From assembly GCA_025266875.1 (NCBI GenBank), contig JALLLT010000045.1:124001-188000 (forward strand): a stretch of DNA of 64,000 bases, read 5' to 3'. The notes under the pieces were generated by a model. The model was not told the origin of the DNA. It saw only the letters and a program-made list of their open reading frames with translations, and did not search any database. Position numbers and translations under genes: made by a program. Source of the stretch: Fennellomyces sp. T-0311 (lineage: Eukaryota > Mucoromycota > Mucoromycetes > Mucorales > Lichtheimiaceae). Positions 1-12,864 of this stretch are shown here, in pieces; within the stretch, counting starts at the first letter, position 1, and the number at the start of each line of letters is the position of its first letter.

Positions 1-533
1 TTATCAACCTGGAACACACACTTGTGTATCTGAGACGAGCATGCAACGTGGCGCGTGAAGTGGCTTACCGTGGCGGCAACATTCTTTTCGTCGGCACCCG
101 GCCTGGATTCCAGGACTTGACAGTTGACGCTGCTCGACGATGCGAGGGTTACCACGTCTCCGGAAAGTGGATCCCCGGCACATTGACAAATGCACAGCAG
201 GTATTGGGTCGCCACGCTACTCCGGATCCAAACGACCCTGGCCGTGTACCACAGACCTTCAAGCCTGACTTGATTGTCCTGCTCAACCCGCTTGAAAACA
301 GAATTGCCATCCAAGAAGCACAGCTTAACATGATCCCGGTGATTGCCATCACGGACACAGACTACGACCCTCGCCGAGTAACTTATCCTATTCCTGCTAA
401 CGATGACTCGATCCGCGGCGTGGAGCTGGTTGCCAAGGTGATATCAACGGCCGCAAAGGATGGATTGTTGCAGCGCAAACAGTTACTGGACAAGAAGCAC
501 AAAGAGACTAGATTCGCTCGCAGAGAACAGTAA
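1..533 (+). CDS. MRP4: Mitochondrial small-subunit ribosomal protein uS2m (3' part)
   Basis: This is the C-terminal part of a mitochondrial ribosomal protein S2 (bacterial RpsB family), a component of the small mitoribosomal subunit. The open frame enters from the window edge (first full codon at position 3) and runs 177 codons to a TAA at 531-533. The S2 signatures visible are an N-terminal INLEHT stretch, ILFVGTRPGFQ, the segment PDLIVLLNP, and IPVIAITDTDYDP followed by YPIPANDDS, which are the conserved nucleotide-fold-like core strands of S2. The family normally has about 60-100 more N-terminal residues, including a targeting peptide, so the start lies upstream of the window. No intron is visible in this part. 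The product is confident; the symbol follows the yeast orthologue. Confidence 0.9.
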   Translation, partial: INLEHTLVYLRRACNVAREVAYRGGNILFVGTRPGFQDLTVDAARRCEGYHVSGKWIPGTLTNAQQVLGRHATPDPNDPGRVPQTFKPDLIVLLNPLENRIAIQEAQLNMIPVIAITDTDYDPRRVTYPIPANDDSIRGVELVAKVISTAAKDGLLQRKQLLDKKHKETRFARREQ

Positions 534-991
534 TGCAGTTGTTTTATTATTTGTAATTTTGAAAAAAAGTTTGTGATTTCAGCAAAGGGTGCTTTCTTAT
601 TGACGTGGTAGCCTATCGGCAACGGCTACTTAACTAAACGTATGCAAGATACAACTATTGCACTAATAGTAGGATGGTTCTGCGTTGTTGCTGGCTTGGT
701 ACCCGTTGAACTTTTTGCTAGAGTACGATTTTCAGATCTTCCGACAAGTGTCATAAATGGCTTTTGAAGGCGAAAATGGCAAAATAGTGATAGGCAGGCC
801 GTACGTTTTAACCGGTTGGCTGCTCAACGGTCATGATATCGCCAGACACGCGCCAATTGTGCAGGACAACCTTATGTAAAAGCGACTCAAGTATGGAAAA
901 AAAACATAATTGGTCATACAATTATATCTGGTCATTTAATTGATATGATCCAGTGTATTGTTTTTTTAATCTCATGTGTTCAGGCTATATT
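534..991. other. AT-rich 3' spacer, no gene seen
   Basis: I see only low-complexity AT-rich sequence downstream of the uS2m stop, with no conserved reading frame and no RNA gene. It ends at the left edge of a MITE-like element. Confidence 0.6.
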
Positions 992-1225
992 AGAGAAGTT
1001 TAGTGAACGTCCATAAGATCATAAATATGAGAGAGATCTTTTTCCATATGAACGTAATAACAAGGTAACTGTGCTTTTCTTTGATCGTTTTATAGGAAGT
1101 TTAGGTTTCAATTGATGGGTACCTTTTGAAAGGCAAAAAAATTCTTATGTGTAGGAAATGGTCGAATAGCCAACTCGACTTCCTTTTTTGTTTATGATCT
1201 TATAGAGGACCATTGAACTCCCCGA
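992..1225 (+). repeat. MITE-like element, copy A
   Basis: This is a roughly 230-bp element with imperfect terminal inverted repeats of about 30 bp. The left end carries AGTGAACGTCCATAAGATCAT. The right end, read on the other strand, carries TCAATGGTCCTCTATAAGATCAT. The whole unit is repeated in opposite orientation at 2105-2336. It has no coding capacity, and its size and inverted-repeat ends suggest a non-autonomous DNA transposon. The exact ends are uncertain by a few bases. Confidence 0.7.
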
Positions 1226-2104
1226 TTATCCTTTTACATATACGTCTGGTAACAGACATATTCACACCAAATCTATATTGCTGCATAGATAACGTCAGCA
1301 ACAACTGAGGAAGTGGATTTCTAAAATCATACCTTTTAAAGTACGTCCATTGTTTCAGAAATACTTTAACGCGACAGAGAAACCTAAATTACTTTGGCTA
1401 GCCTAGCGTGTGGGAGTTCTTACTCGTCTCCGAACACCGCCTTCTGTCCTTTTAACGTGCAGTCAGACATGTCAAGGATGGCATTGACACAGGCACTAAG
1501 TAACTTCAAGTTAACAATGTGCGTTGTGTTCGTACGCAGAGTATAGTCGGTATGTAAACTTATATAACTGAGCATTTTTGTCAATAGTCCACCGCGTATG
1601 CTTTTTTTCGCCACAATAAAGAATGCACCTTCTTTGATTATCGTATCGACGCTCCCTTTGAACGCGAGAACATGGAATCCTTCAGACTCAGTATCTCACT
1701 CAACACGACGGATTTGACAATTCATGGTATCTTGGAATTACTCCATGCTACATAACAAACATGCCACCTTTGTATTCATCTGCGAGTACGTACATGTGAC
1801 GCTAGAGAGGGCATGAACTAATCATTCGCTAGTAAATAATGGCTCACGAGCGAGTCGCTATTGTGTCTTTCAGTCTGGCTGAACGATTCGTTGATCTGTC
1901 GTTTCCAAAGACGCAATCTTTGCGGATCGGTTAAATGCTGTGATTTTCCCGTTTCCACTTAATTTCCACAGGTTGGGACCGATATATTGTGCTTCTATCT
2001 ATCAGCCTTTGAGAATTTATTTAATACACTTCTTTTTGGAAAGTAAATGTTGAAGCTAATAGTTGGTTACTGCTTGTACACCATTGTTATTATATAGCAG
2101 GTAT
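1226..2104. other. Spacer between two inverted MITE copies
   Basis: Apart from the family fragment at 1420-1614 (minus strand), this stretch shows no convincing reading frame. It is AT-rich and lies between the two inverted copies of the same MITE. Confidence 0.5.
1420..1614 (-). pseudogene. Fragment of a multigene family of unknown function
   Basis: A 64-codon frame on the minus strand ends in VNAILDMSDCTLKGQKAVF followed by GDE. This closely resembles DINSILDLSDSTANGQKTIF in the decayed copy at 11.0-12.9 kb, so both belong to one family. Only this short block survives. Neither upstream nor downstream exons could be assembled, so I treat it as a relic caught between two MITE copies. The function of the family is unknown to me. 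Confidence 0.5.
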
Positions 2105-2336
2105 TAGAGGAGCTCAGTGAACCGCCATAAGATCATAGACATGAAAAAAGTCGAGTTGGCTATTCGATCATTTCCTACACAGAATTTTTTTATGCCTTCC
2201 AAAAAGTACTCATCAATTGAAACCTAAACTTTCTACAAAACGATCAAAGAAAAGCAAAGTTACCTTGTTATTACGCTAATATGGAAAAAGATTTCTCTTT
2301 TGTTATGATCTTATGGATGTTCATTGTTCTCCTCTA
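2105..2336 (-). repeat. MITE-like element, copy B (inverted relative to copy A)
   Basis: This is the reverse complement of the element at 992-1225 over nearly its full length. For example, GTCGAGTTGGCTATTCGA here matches the complement of TCGAATAGCCAACTCGAC in copy A. Its own ends are inverted repeats: TAGAGGAG at the left and CTCCTCTA at the right, followed inward by a shared CCATAAGATCAT motif. The flanks are compatible with a TA target duplication, but this is not decisive. Confidence 0.75.
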
Positions 2337-2751
2337 CTATAATATATCCGATGTTCAGGTAGGGCCTCTTCTGATTTCGTTTAACTCGTATAAGGCGAGT
2401 CCAGAAATATTGCAAGCCGAAGCAGTTTTCATACGTAAGCATGCAGGTGAAAACTCATGTCTACGTTTTTCATAAGGAACCACCATCTGTTGAACGAGAG
2501 GCAATTGAGTGATGTCTTCTTGATTATCTTCTCAACATTTTTTGCTTGGTCTCGTAATATTCTTTAGCACCGATAGAGTATTCGCCATGGTGTGGAAACG
2601 TTTTGTATAAGCGTTTTGCTTCAAATGATTAATTTCCCGACTAAATTTTTATACCTACATATTTGAACAGAACTTACCCATTTTTCAGACACAATTTATT
2701 ACAGAACATTTTATGTGCAGGGAGATATGGACATAATAAACGATTGCAATT
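2337..2751. other. 3' flank of the POT1 gene
   Basis: No gene was recognised between the MITE and the POT1 stop codon. A short open frame of 64 codons at 2281-2475 (plus) starts inside the MITE and has no recognisable features. Confidence 0.5.
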
Positions 2752-4761
2752 TCAGCAAAAGGTAATCTGGGTATTAGCAATACGATAACGTGGACCATTT
2801 CCGGGTACGTTATAAGACTTAATTCCAAGTTCTAGCCGTTGATCTACTGAACAAATTGCCTTCAATTTTTTCTTTAAATCGTTGATGTGCTCTTGCGTTG
2901 GTCTATGTGGAATAGCTGTGAGCCACCCATACAGGGATAAGGTAGAAATACTGAACTTACTTGGATGGGGTGAAATCCGCAAACAAGTTTTGCTGGTGGC
3001 ATGTCAACACACTTGCCTGATTGAACTACTTTGAAACTTACCGAATCTTCACCATAAACATAGAGTATCATTTTATCTAACTTGGAATCCTCCACTAAAA
3101 ATGCGCCTTGGAGGATATAGCTGTTGATCGGCGTTTTGCATTCTCCGCATTGTGCTGTTGAAGATGGATAACTGGGCAATAAGTGTTAATAAAGACTTTG
3201 GAATGATCTTGTGTTTGTGATCCACTTACGAATTTCCACACGTCGAGCACCATATTCGCACCCAGTCTGTTACGTTGTATGGCTTGTAATCAACAACTTT
3301 TGCACGCATCTTGTAAAGTAATGGTATCTAAATATCGTTGTCAATGCTACGGTAAAGACGATTACGCTAGTGTTACGCACGTCGGTGTCATTCAATACAT
3401 CTGAAATCGCCTTGAACTTCCTCTTAAAGCCCTTTACGACTGGGGAAATGGAACGTTAGTTGGATGTGCTATTAGCATAGAATGCATTCATACCAGAAAT
3501 TATCTGCTTTGGCTTGATTTCGTGTACCATGTCCGAGTTAGGCTTGTTGCTTTTCTTTAATTGACTAAAGTACTTTTCTTTTCGCCTATGCCTTTATCAG
3601 CAAACATACCAGCGCTCGGGTCAAACAGCTAGCACCTACTCGATAATGGCCTTTACAAACACATCATCCGCGGGAATCTTCTTGACTTTACAGCGATTCC
3701 AAGTGTCTGGCCCTCTATCACCGCGCAGAGAAGCTTCCAAGGTTCCATCTCGGCTTGTTTTAGACTTGAGATTTTCCATGAAGATAAAGTCACCTGGTTC
3801 CAGATGGGGACAATTTTCCGATTGCTCGTCCCAAAGCGTTATAGGAAGCAACAGATCTGGCCGTATGGTTCCCTCATACCACTCTCCTTTAGGTGGCCGG
3901 GGGTTCCTCGTGTAATCCGTCACAAACAGTACCGATCTTGTATTATCCATCTTGTTATAGGACACAACCTGATAAGATATTCATCAGCACCTTCGTTGGG
4001 CTTCATCACGCATTACCCGCTACCTCTCCCAAGTAATCAAAGTAGAATTTATGCGATTCAACTTGTTCTGTTGCTATCGCAGTCCGACTACGTGAACTCC
4101 CATGAACTAGTGATGCATTTGGGAGTGGAGATGATTCTGGCTCCGAGGGTGCATTCTCCTGAGACCACTGGCTCAGCATCTCGATCACTTTCTGCTCTTC
4201 TTCGGACATTTCCAGTTTGATGAAATCGTTCTTCCGCGGGTTCTGTGTTTTCCGATCGACAACGACCCAGGTAGTTATGTTCTTAAGGTTGCGGCCCTGA
4301 TTTTTCGAGTAATATTCGTGGATCTAGCCGGCATATCAGAGTACTGAATTCTCGCTCAAACGATAACTGCAACACACCAGTAGAGAATGGAATACGATCA
4401 GATCTCCGGCCGCCGTAGGAGCAAACGCTTCTTCTTTTGGCAGGAACAAGTTCACGGACATTGTACGGTTCCAGCCTAGCGACGGATCCGTGATTGTCAT
4501 TGCCTGCACGTAATCTTTCCGGCCATTAGTTATGCTACGTTGCCGGCCACCAAGCTAGTGGTCTGCATTACCTACACCTCCAGAGCGCCTGACTGGCTTT
4601 GCTGTCTTGACTACTGCACAGCAATTTTGCCCGCGACCTTTTACTAGTTCTTCAAGTGGCGTTACATTTAATTCCTACATGCAAGTCAGGAATGAATTTA
4701 GTTGCCAATCGATCTGCAATACCCTCAATCGTTCTTCGTATTCAATTTTGTTAATGGGCAT
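2752..4761 (-). CDS. POT1: POT1 telomere single-strand-binding protein
   Basis: This is the shelterin-type protein that binds the telomeric 3' overhang through OB folds. I rebuilt about ten exons on the minus strand: approximately 4761-4723, 4674-4594, 4554-4378, 4323-4024, 3968-3640, 3564-3494, 3439-3366, 3327-3230, 3171-2961, and a last exon ending at 2752. The first OB fold shows VTPLEELVKG, then KDYVQAMTITDPS and GDLIVFH. The second shows FYFDYLGE, then LFVTDYTRNP, PITLWDE and EPGDFIFMENL. The C-terminal domain has RAKVVDYKPYNVTDW, WCSTCG and CGECK (zinc-type cysteines), then LYVYGEDSVSF and the tail ELGIKSYN...YRIANTQI. The total of roughly 515 residues is near S. pombe Pot1. The start MPINKIEYEE is the first Met in frame with exon 2. 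The donor of exon 2 (GTCAGG) and the junction before the last exon are uncertain. Family assignment is firm; details of splicing are inferred. Confidence 0.85.
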
Positions 4762-6088
4762 TGTCCCGGAAGCAAAGAACAAATGCGTACTCCGCCCAGT
4801 TTGACGCGTTTATGCGCGTTGCGCGATAGTAGCTCGATAACAATGTTGACTTGAGCACTATGGCACTATGGTGGGCTCTTAATATTTACTATTGCTGAGA
4901 CACTGCAGACTTGCACTCCGTTACTAGATAGACTTCTTTTGGGTGGGCGGATATGTCCTCGATTCGGCATGCTGAACTTGATAGTGATTGGCGAGTGTAT
5001 CAGGTATTGATTTGAGCAATCCTCTCCTTGCTTACCAGCCTGGCACTGACCTAGCACGTAGTATACTTTTTTACTTCAGACTTGTGCTTCTCCACTTGAA
5101 CCTCGCGTCCGTCCTTAATCCCTTATAGCTTTACCCGTCTGCCTTCGGGTTAGGCCACAAAGCTTTCACTTCATCATCCACACGCTGAGTATGCTCGTTC
5201 ATCTGCTTTCGACTTGGTAGACAAACGGCTTCAATCGATTGCAATGCGGTGTGCATCAATGGATCTACGTATTGCACGTGTTGACTCGAAAGCAAGACTT
5301 TGTCCTTAGCTACCTCCCCGTCATATGATGAATGGATTATTTGACACTGACATGCACGTGGACTTCGTTTACGGAAAGACCGGCAGCAGGAAGACATATC
5401 TTACCTTTGTAAAGCAAACTGCGATTAAAGTGACTAGGCGGTATTTGCAACTTGGTTATACCGAAAAGGCGTACGTACAACCACAATGGGGTTTCCCGGC
5501 ATGCAGGGAATAATCAAAAGGCAGTTTCTGGTGCTAATTGGGAGTCTCTATATATAAGATATATCCTCTAGGCCATTAACGTTCCTCCTTTGCATGGGAG
5601 TGCGTATTTTAGGATAAAGTGAATTAGAGCAAACAGTAATCGGATTTCGGCGGACAAGCAACATGGATATACGCTCGGCTGCAAGGAAGAGTTACACTTG
5701 ATTCTATGTCATCATCCAAACCTGGCTTTTCTTGGCGACGATTTCTTTACTCATGAAGCTATGTAATATCAAATGGATGCCCATAAAAATCACCTGTCCA
5801 GATTTCGGAAAGGGTGCAGGGCACACCTCGCGTGCAGTGGCGAAACCTGGAGCAAATCTAAATAACTTTGCATTGTCAACGCTCCCTTACTTCGGCTGAA
5901 AGAGCTATTTTATGCGTCCAGCGCTTCAGTATTTTCAGTAGATTTGGCGTGGTTAAGCAGCACAAAGAGCCATCACTATCGATGGATAATCGGTTGCCTA
6001 TTACGGCTTTGTATAACCGAAAAGTTGATTGGGCCTCGCAGTTGGTTGAATTGCCAAGCAAATAATCTCTTTTTTCTTTGCCTTTCCA
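4762..6088. other. Intergenic region between divergent POT1 and IRE1
   Basis: These 1.3 kb presumably hold both promoters. Several short open frames exist. One on minus 5131-5397 has 88 codons and ends KALWPNPKADG. One on plus 5325-5513 contains VYGKTGSRKTYL. I could not join any of them into a recognisable protein. No tRNA was seen. Confidence 0.5.
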
Positions 6089-9564
<3,476 letters not shown>

Positions 9565-9625
9565 TTATTATAACTTTAACTGAACTGTACATACTTTTGA
9601 ACCGCAATGTATATAATTAAAAGAC

Positions 9626-10778
9626 TCATGCTTCTTGTTCCGGCTGCACAACCGCGTTGCAATGTATCTTGACAACGTCATCCAGATTTTCCATATCGTC
9701 TAGGCACTTTTCAACCAACTCGACCATCTCCTGATCCGTGATATCCATCATACTTTGGGGAATATACGCTGCCTCCATGCGCTGCACCTCGTATTGCTTC
9801 GCTGTCAGCGCTCTGCTGATGTTCGCTAATTGAGAAAAGTCGCAGATGATCTATACCACAGCATGAGCAACGAGGCCTCACCACCGATAATCGCTTATTT
9901 CGTTACCTCAACAAGGCCGTCTTCATCCTCGATATCCTCCGCGCCAGCCTCAATTGCCTCATCCATCATTTGCTCCAACGAGTGACCAGACTCTCCCGAC
10001 GCAAAGACGACCTTACCCTTTTTGTCAAACAGCCATCCAACTGAAGATACTGAGCCGCTATGTACCCCTTGTTAGTTTTACATTTGCGGCATGATAGTAA
10101 AGCAACATCGTACCCTACACGATTCAAAACCTCCTTTACTTCTTTGATTGTCCGCGTTGGCTTGTCAGTTACAGCTTCACTGTTATCTCGATTTAGCGTT
10201 TCTGACTCCTTTCCCGTTCCCTTGTACCTCCCTTACATGATCATAGCAATGCCGCCGGGTCCATAGCATTCGTACAAAACATCCTCGACTGTGTCTTTGT
10301 CCTTTGAGGTTGCCTGATTATCATTACAAGGGTGGTCAGCCCGGATTTCATTGTTCTGTTGTATCATTATAATACCTTTTTCAAAGCTGTCTCAATATTA
10401 TCCTTGGGCATACTTGCTGCTTTGGCACGGTTCAAGATAGATGCAAGCTTAGCGTTAAGCGCAGGGTCTGGATTTCCCGTTGCTACACAACCTGCTTAAT
10501 AACCGGTTTCGTGTGAAAGTATTTTTTTTTACCTCGAACTGCGGACACAATTTCCAGGGATAGCTTGGAGAAGAGCTTGCTTTTTTTTGCATCCTTAGCT
10601 CCTTTAGTGTGCTTGACTTTACTCCATTTGTTGTGTCCCTACGGCAACGTGTGAGTGACAGGATGTTGCCTTGTGTCGGTCCGATCAAACTTACAGCAAA
10701 GCGTAACTGTTGATAAGCGGCAGGTACTCGTTGCTGGCGCGCAATCGCTGCGAAAGTAGGTCGAAAAGCTGCAAACAT
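9626..10778 (-). CDS. TACO1/YebC-family mitochondrial translational activator
   Basis: This is a YebC/PmpR family protein; the mitochondrial members promote translation of COX1. The first exon encodes an Ala/Arg/Gln-rich presequence-like N-terminus ([17 protein letters not shown]). After a 55-nt intron, the family signature [19 protein letters not shown] appears, followed by [16 protein letters not shown]. Later exons give [30 protein letters not shown] and [12 protein letters not shown], all classic YebC blocks. The C-terminus ends [19 protein letters not shown]. At least four introns interrupt the gene. Being nuclear with a basic N-terminus supports a mitochondrial location. It is convergent with IRE1. 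Confidence 0.9.
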
Positions 10779-10999
10779 GTCGCGAATGGCACAGGATCAG
10801 TTTGGCACTTACTAATGGTTCAGCTGCTAGCTGGTAAACAATATTTTAAAAAAAAATGCCGACGGGGAAGTCAGCTCTTCGTTCCGTTGCAATTATGCCA
10901 AAACGGCATCGTCAGAAACACGCTCCAGCAGCATTCTCCAGGTCCCAGGAGTGTGGCGGCATCCATCGGGTCAAACATAGCCCGAGCGTACAAACGAAC

Positions 11000-12864
11000 A
11001 CAACTGCGCGAATCGCCATCACTTGCCCTTTTCAACTCAAAGACAAGGGGTATCAAAGAAGGAACTTCTGGTAGATTTGAAGCATTTGAGAGAGAAAGCT
11101 TCAACTCGGTAAGGAACTTGAACATGCAACGTCAACTACTGGAGCAAGTTCGAGCGAACTTGTTGAACGTGATGGAGTGCAAGTACCTAATCGCGAGAAG
11201 AGCGTTGGCGCCATAATCGAGCTGGAGGCATTCGAAGTGGCTGAAATGTACTCTGAACTCGATTACAGCAGTCATGTAAGTGGGCGTATCCAACGCAGTG
11301 GACTTTGCTGACGTTAGTTCAATCAGCATTGACATAAATTCAATATTGGACCTTTCAGATTCAACAGCAAACGGACAGAAGACCATTTTTAAAGACGACT
11401 GGAACGTTCTGCGTAACATGTTCCCAAAAGCTTGTGGCCTTTGACAACTCAAAAGGTACACTTTGAAGAAATTGAAAGCGATGACGTGTATGTCTATGTC
11501 TATAGAATTACCATCGTCGTTTGTTTCTAACGCTTCTTTTGGTAGGAGGCTGAAATCAGTTAAGGTGATGGATACAATTCTGCTAGGAAACAAGAGTTCG
11601 CGGCAGGGACCCTTGCGTTGTGGGATTGATAAAAAGGTAAGATGAACAATAAAGACGAATCTTTTGAGACACTGACTTATTTCTAGAAATCAAAACCACT
11701 TGCTATCTATTATTACGATGGTTCTTTATACTCGATCGCTTCCGTCGATTCATATGACAGACTTGCATCATAGATTCTCTTAGTCTTTCTCTTTAGTACC
11801 TCTTAGTACTTCTTAGCGTTTTACGGCACGATCGAAGTAACGAGTATTGAAAGATCGACGCTAACAAATTTGGTAACACGTAAGTGACGTATTCTCGATT
11901 TGGACTTCTTTATCGGACTTAAGCCTTGGACACCACAACCCCGTTGACCAGGCCCATCTTTGCGATCGTTGTTGGAATGTAAGGCCCATAGCAATTTTTA
12001 TTTGCCATGCTTACTCATGAAATCATGTAGCTTGAACCTGATGAATATGAAAAACGACCCTTTAAAGTATGTACAGAAGATGACGGAGTACGATGCCATC
12101 ATCAAACTTTGGTCGTTTGTCTTTGAATCTCTTTTTAGCGATACCGACGTGATCCTTGTGTGGTAAGTTGATTTCGATGTAACCATGTCAAGTTAACTGA
12201 CATGATTCATAATAGGGGCGAATCACAGCTGCCTATATCCAGCGCCAATGATACAGAACCATGATTCCCACAACAACGTACATATTCCAAGGTTGATTGC
12301 AAAACAATTGTAAGAAAGAATGGACGCGATCATTCTCTGGCAATCATCGTATTTGCGCATTATTTTCATGTCAGCAAATTCGGCCCTTAGTCATACCAAA
12401 AGCAATACTTGACTCGCTGGTGCACAAAGGGTGTAAGGTTATCGACATCATTGTACCAAGCCTGCAAATATGTAGTAAGCTTTCTAAGGGTTGCTTTTTG
12501 AACATAGCTAATGTTACTGCTTTCTACAGGAACCTCTGGTGACTTTCTGACGCTGCAACTGGCAAGAAACGGTCTTTACGTTGCAAGTGCTATTGATACG
12601 TACCATTATCCGACAAATGTGAAGAAGCTTGAAGATGCGGACAAAATGCTTTCAGTCCTCACTTCATTCAGACATCAGACTTGCACTTTGGCCGAAACTC
12701 TCAGAGTCATTTTGAGCCCATCAGAAAACGCATTCGGAAAAGAGTTCGCTCGTTATGATAGCAGAACTCAATTGACGCCCACAAAAGCGTGGTGCAGGCC
12801 AACGTGGTGGCCGTCGGTAGAAAACTTGGACTTGCCTTCTGTCGATAGCATCTTTGCAAAGTGA
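11000..12864 (+). pseudogene. Decayed member of a multigene family of unknown function
   Basis: Blocks of coding sequence run along the plus strand: AIIELEAFEVAEMYSELDYS (about 11.2 kb), INSILDLSDSTANGQKTIFK and DDWNVLRNMFPKA (11.3-11.4 kb), TEYDAIIKLWSFVFESLFSD with VILVWGES across a clean intron (12.0-12.2 kb), SKVDCKTIVRKNGRDHSLAI (12.3 kb), then VPSLQIC and SGDFLTLQLARNGLYVASAI (12.5-12.6 kb). Between them the frame is broken by in-frame stops (a TGA after NDTEP and a TAG after KFGP) and by frameshifts. The TEYDAIIKLW block matches ETDIIIHIWSQIIYCFADTD in the 63.35-kb gene, which ties the copies together. I recall this as a large Mucorales-type family of unknown role; that recollection was not searched. 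Confidence 0.6.

Noticed and set aside
4300..4600. Frame breaks in the POT1 OB1 region first suggested a pseudogene.
   Set aside because: A 54-nt GT-AG intron (about 4377-4324) and an upstream intron restore an uninterrupted OB fold, and downstream exons also keep phase, so the gene is most likely intact.
5325..5513. VYGKTGSRKTYL in a plus-strand frame resembles a kinesin P-loop (YGQTGSGKTYT).
   Set aside because: No other kinesin block lies nearby in any frame and the second Gly of the loop is replaced by Arg. I treat it as chance, or at most an unrecognisable relic.
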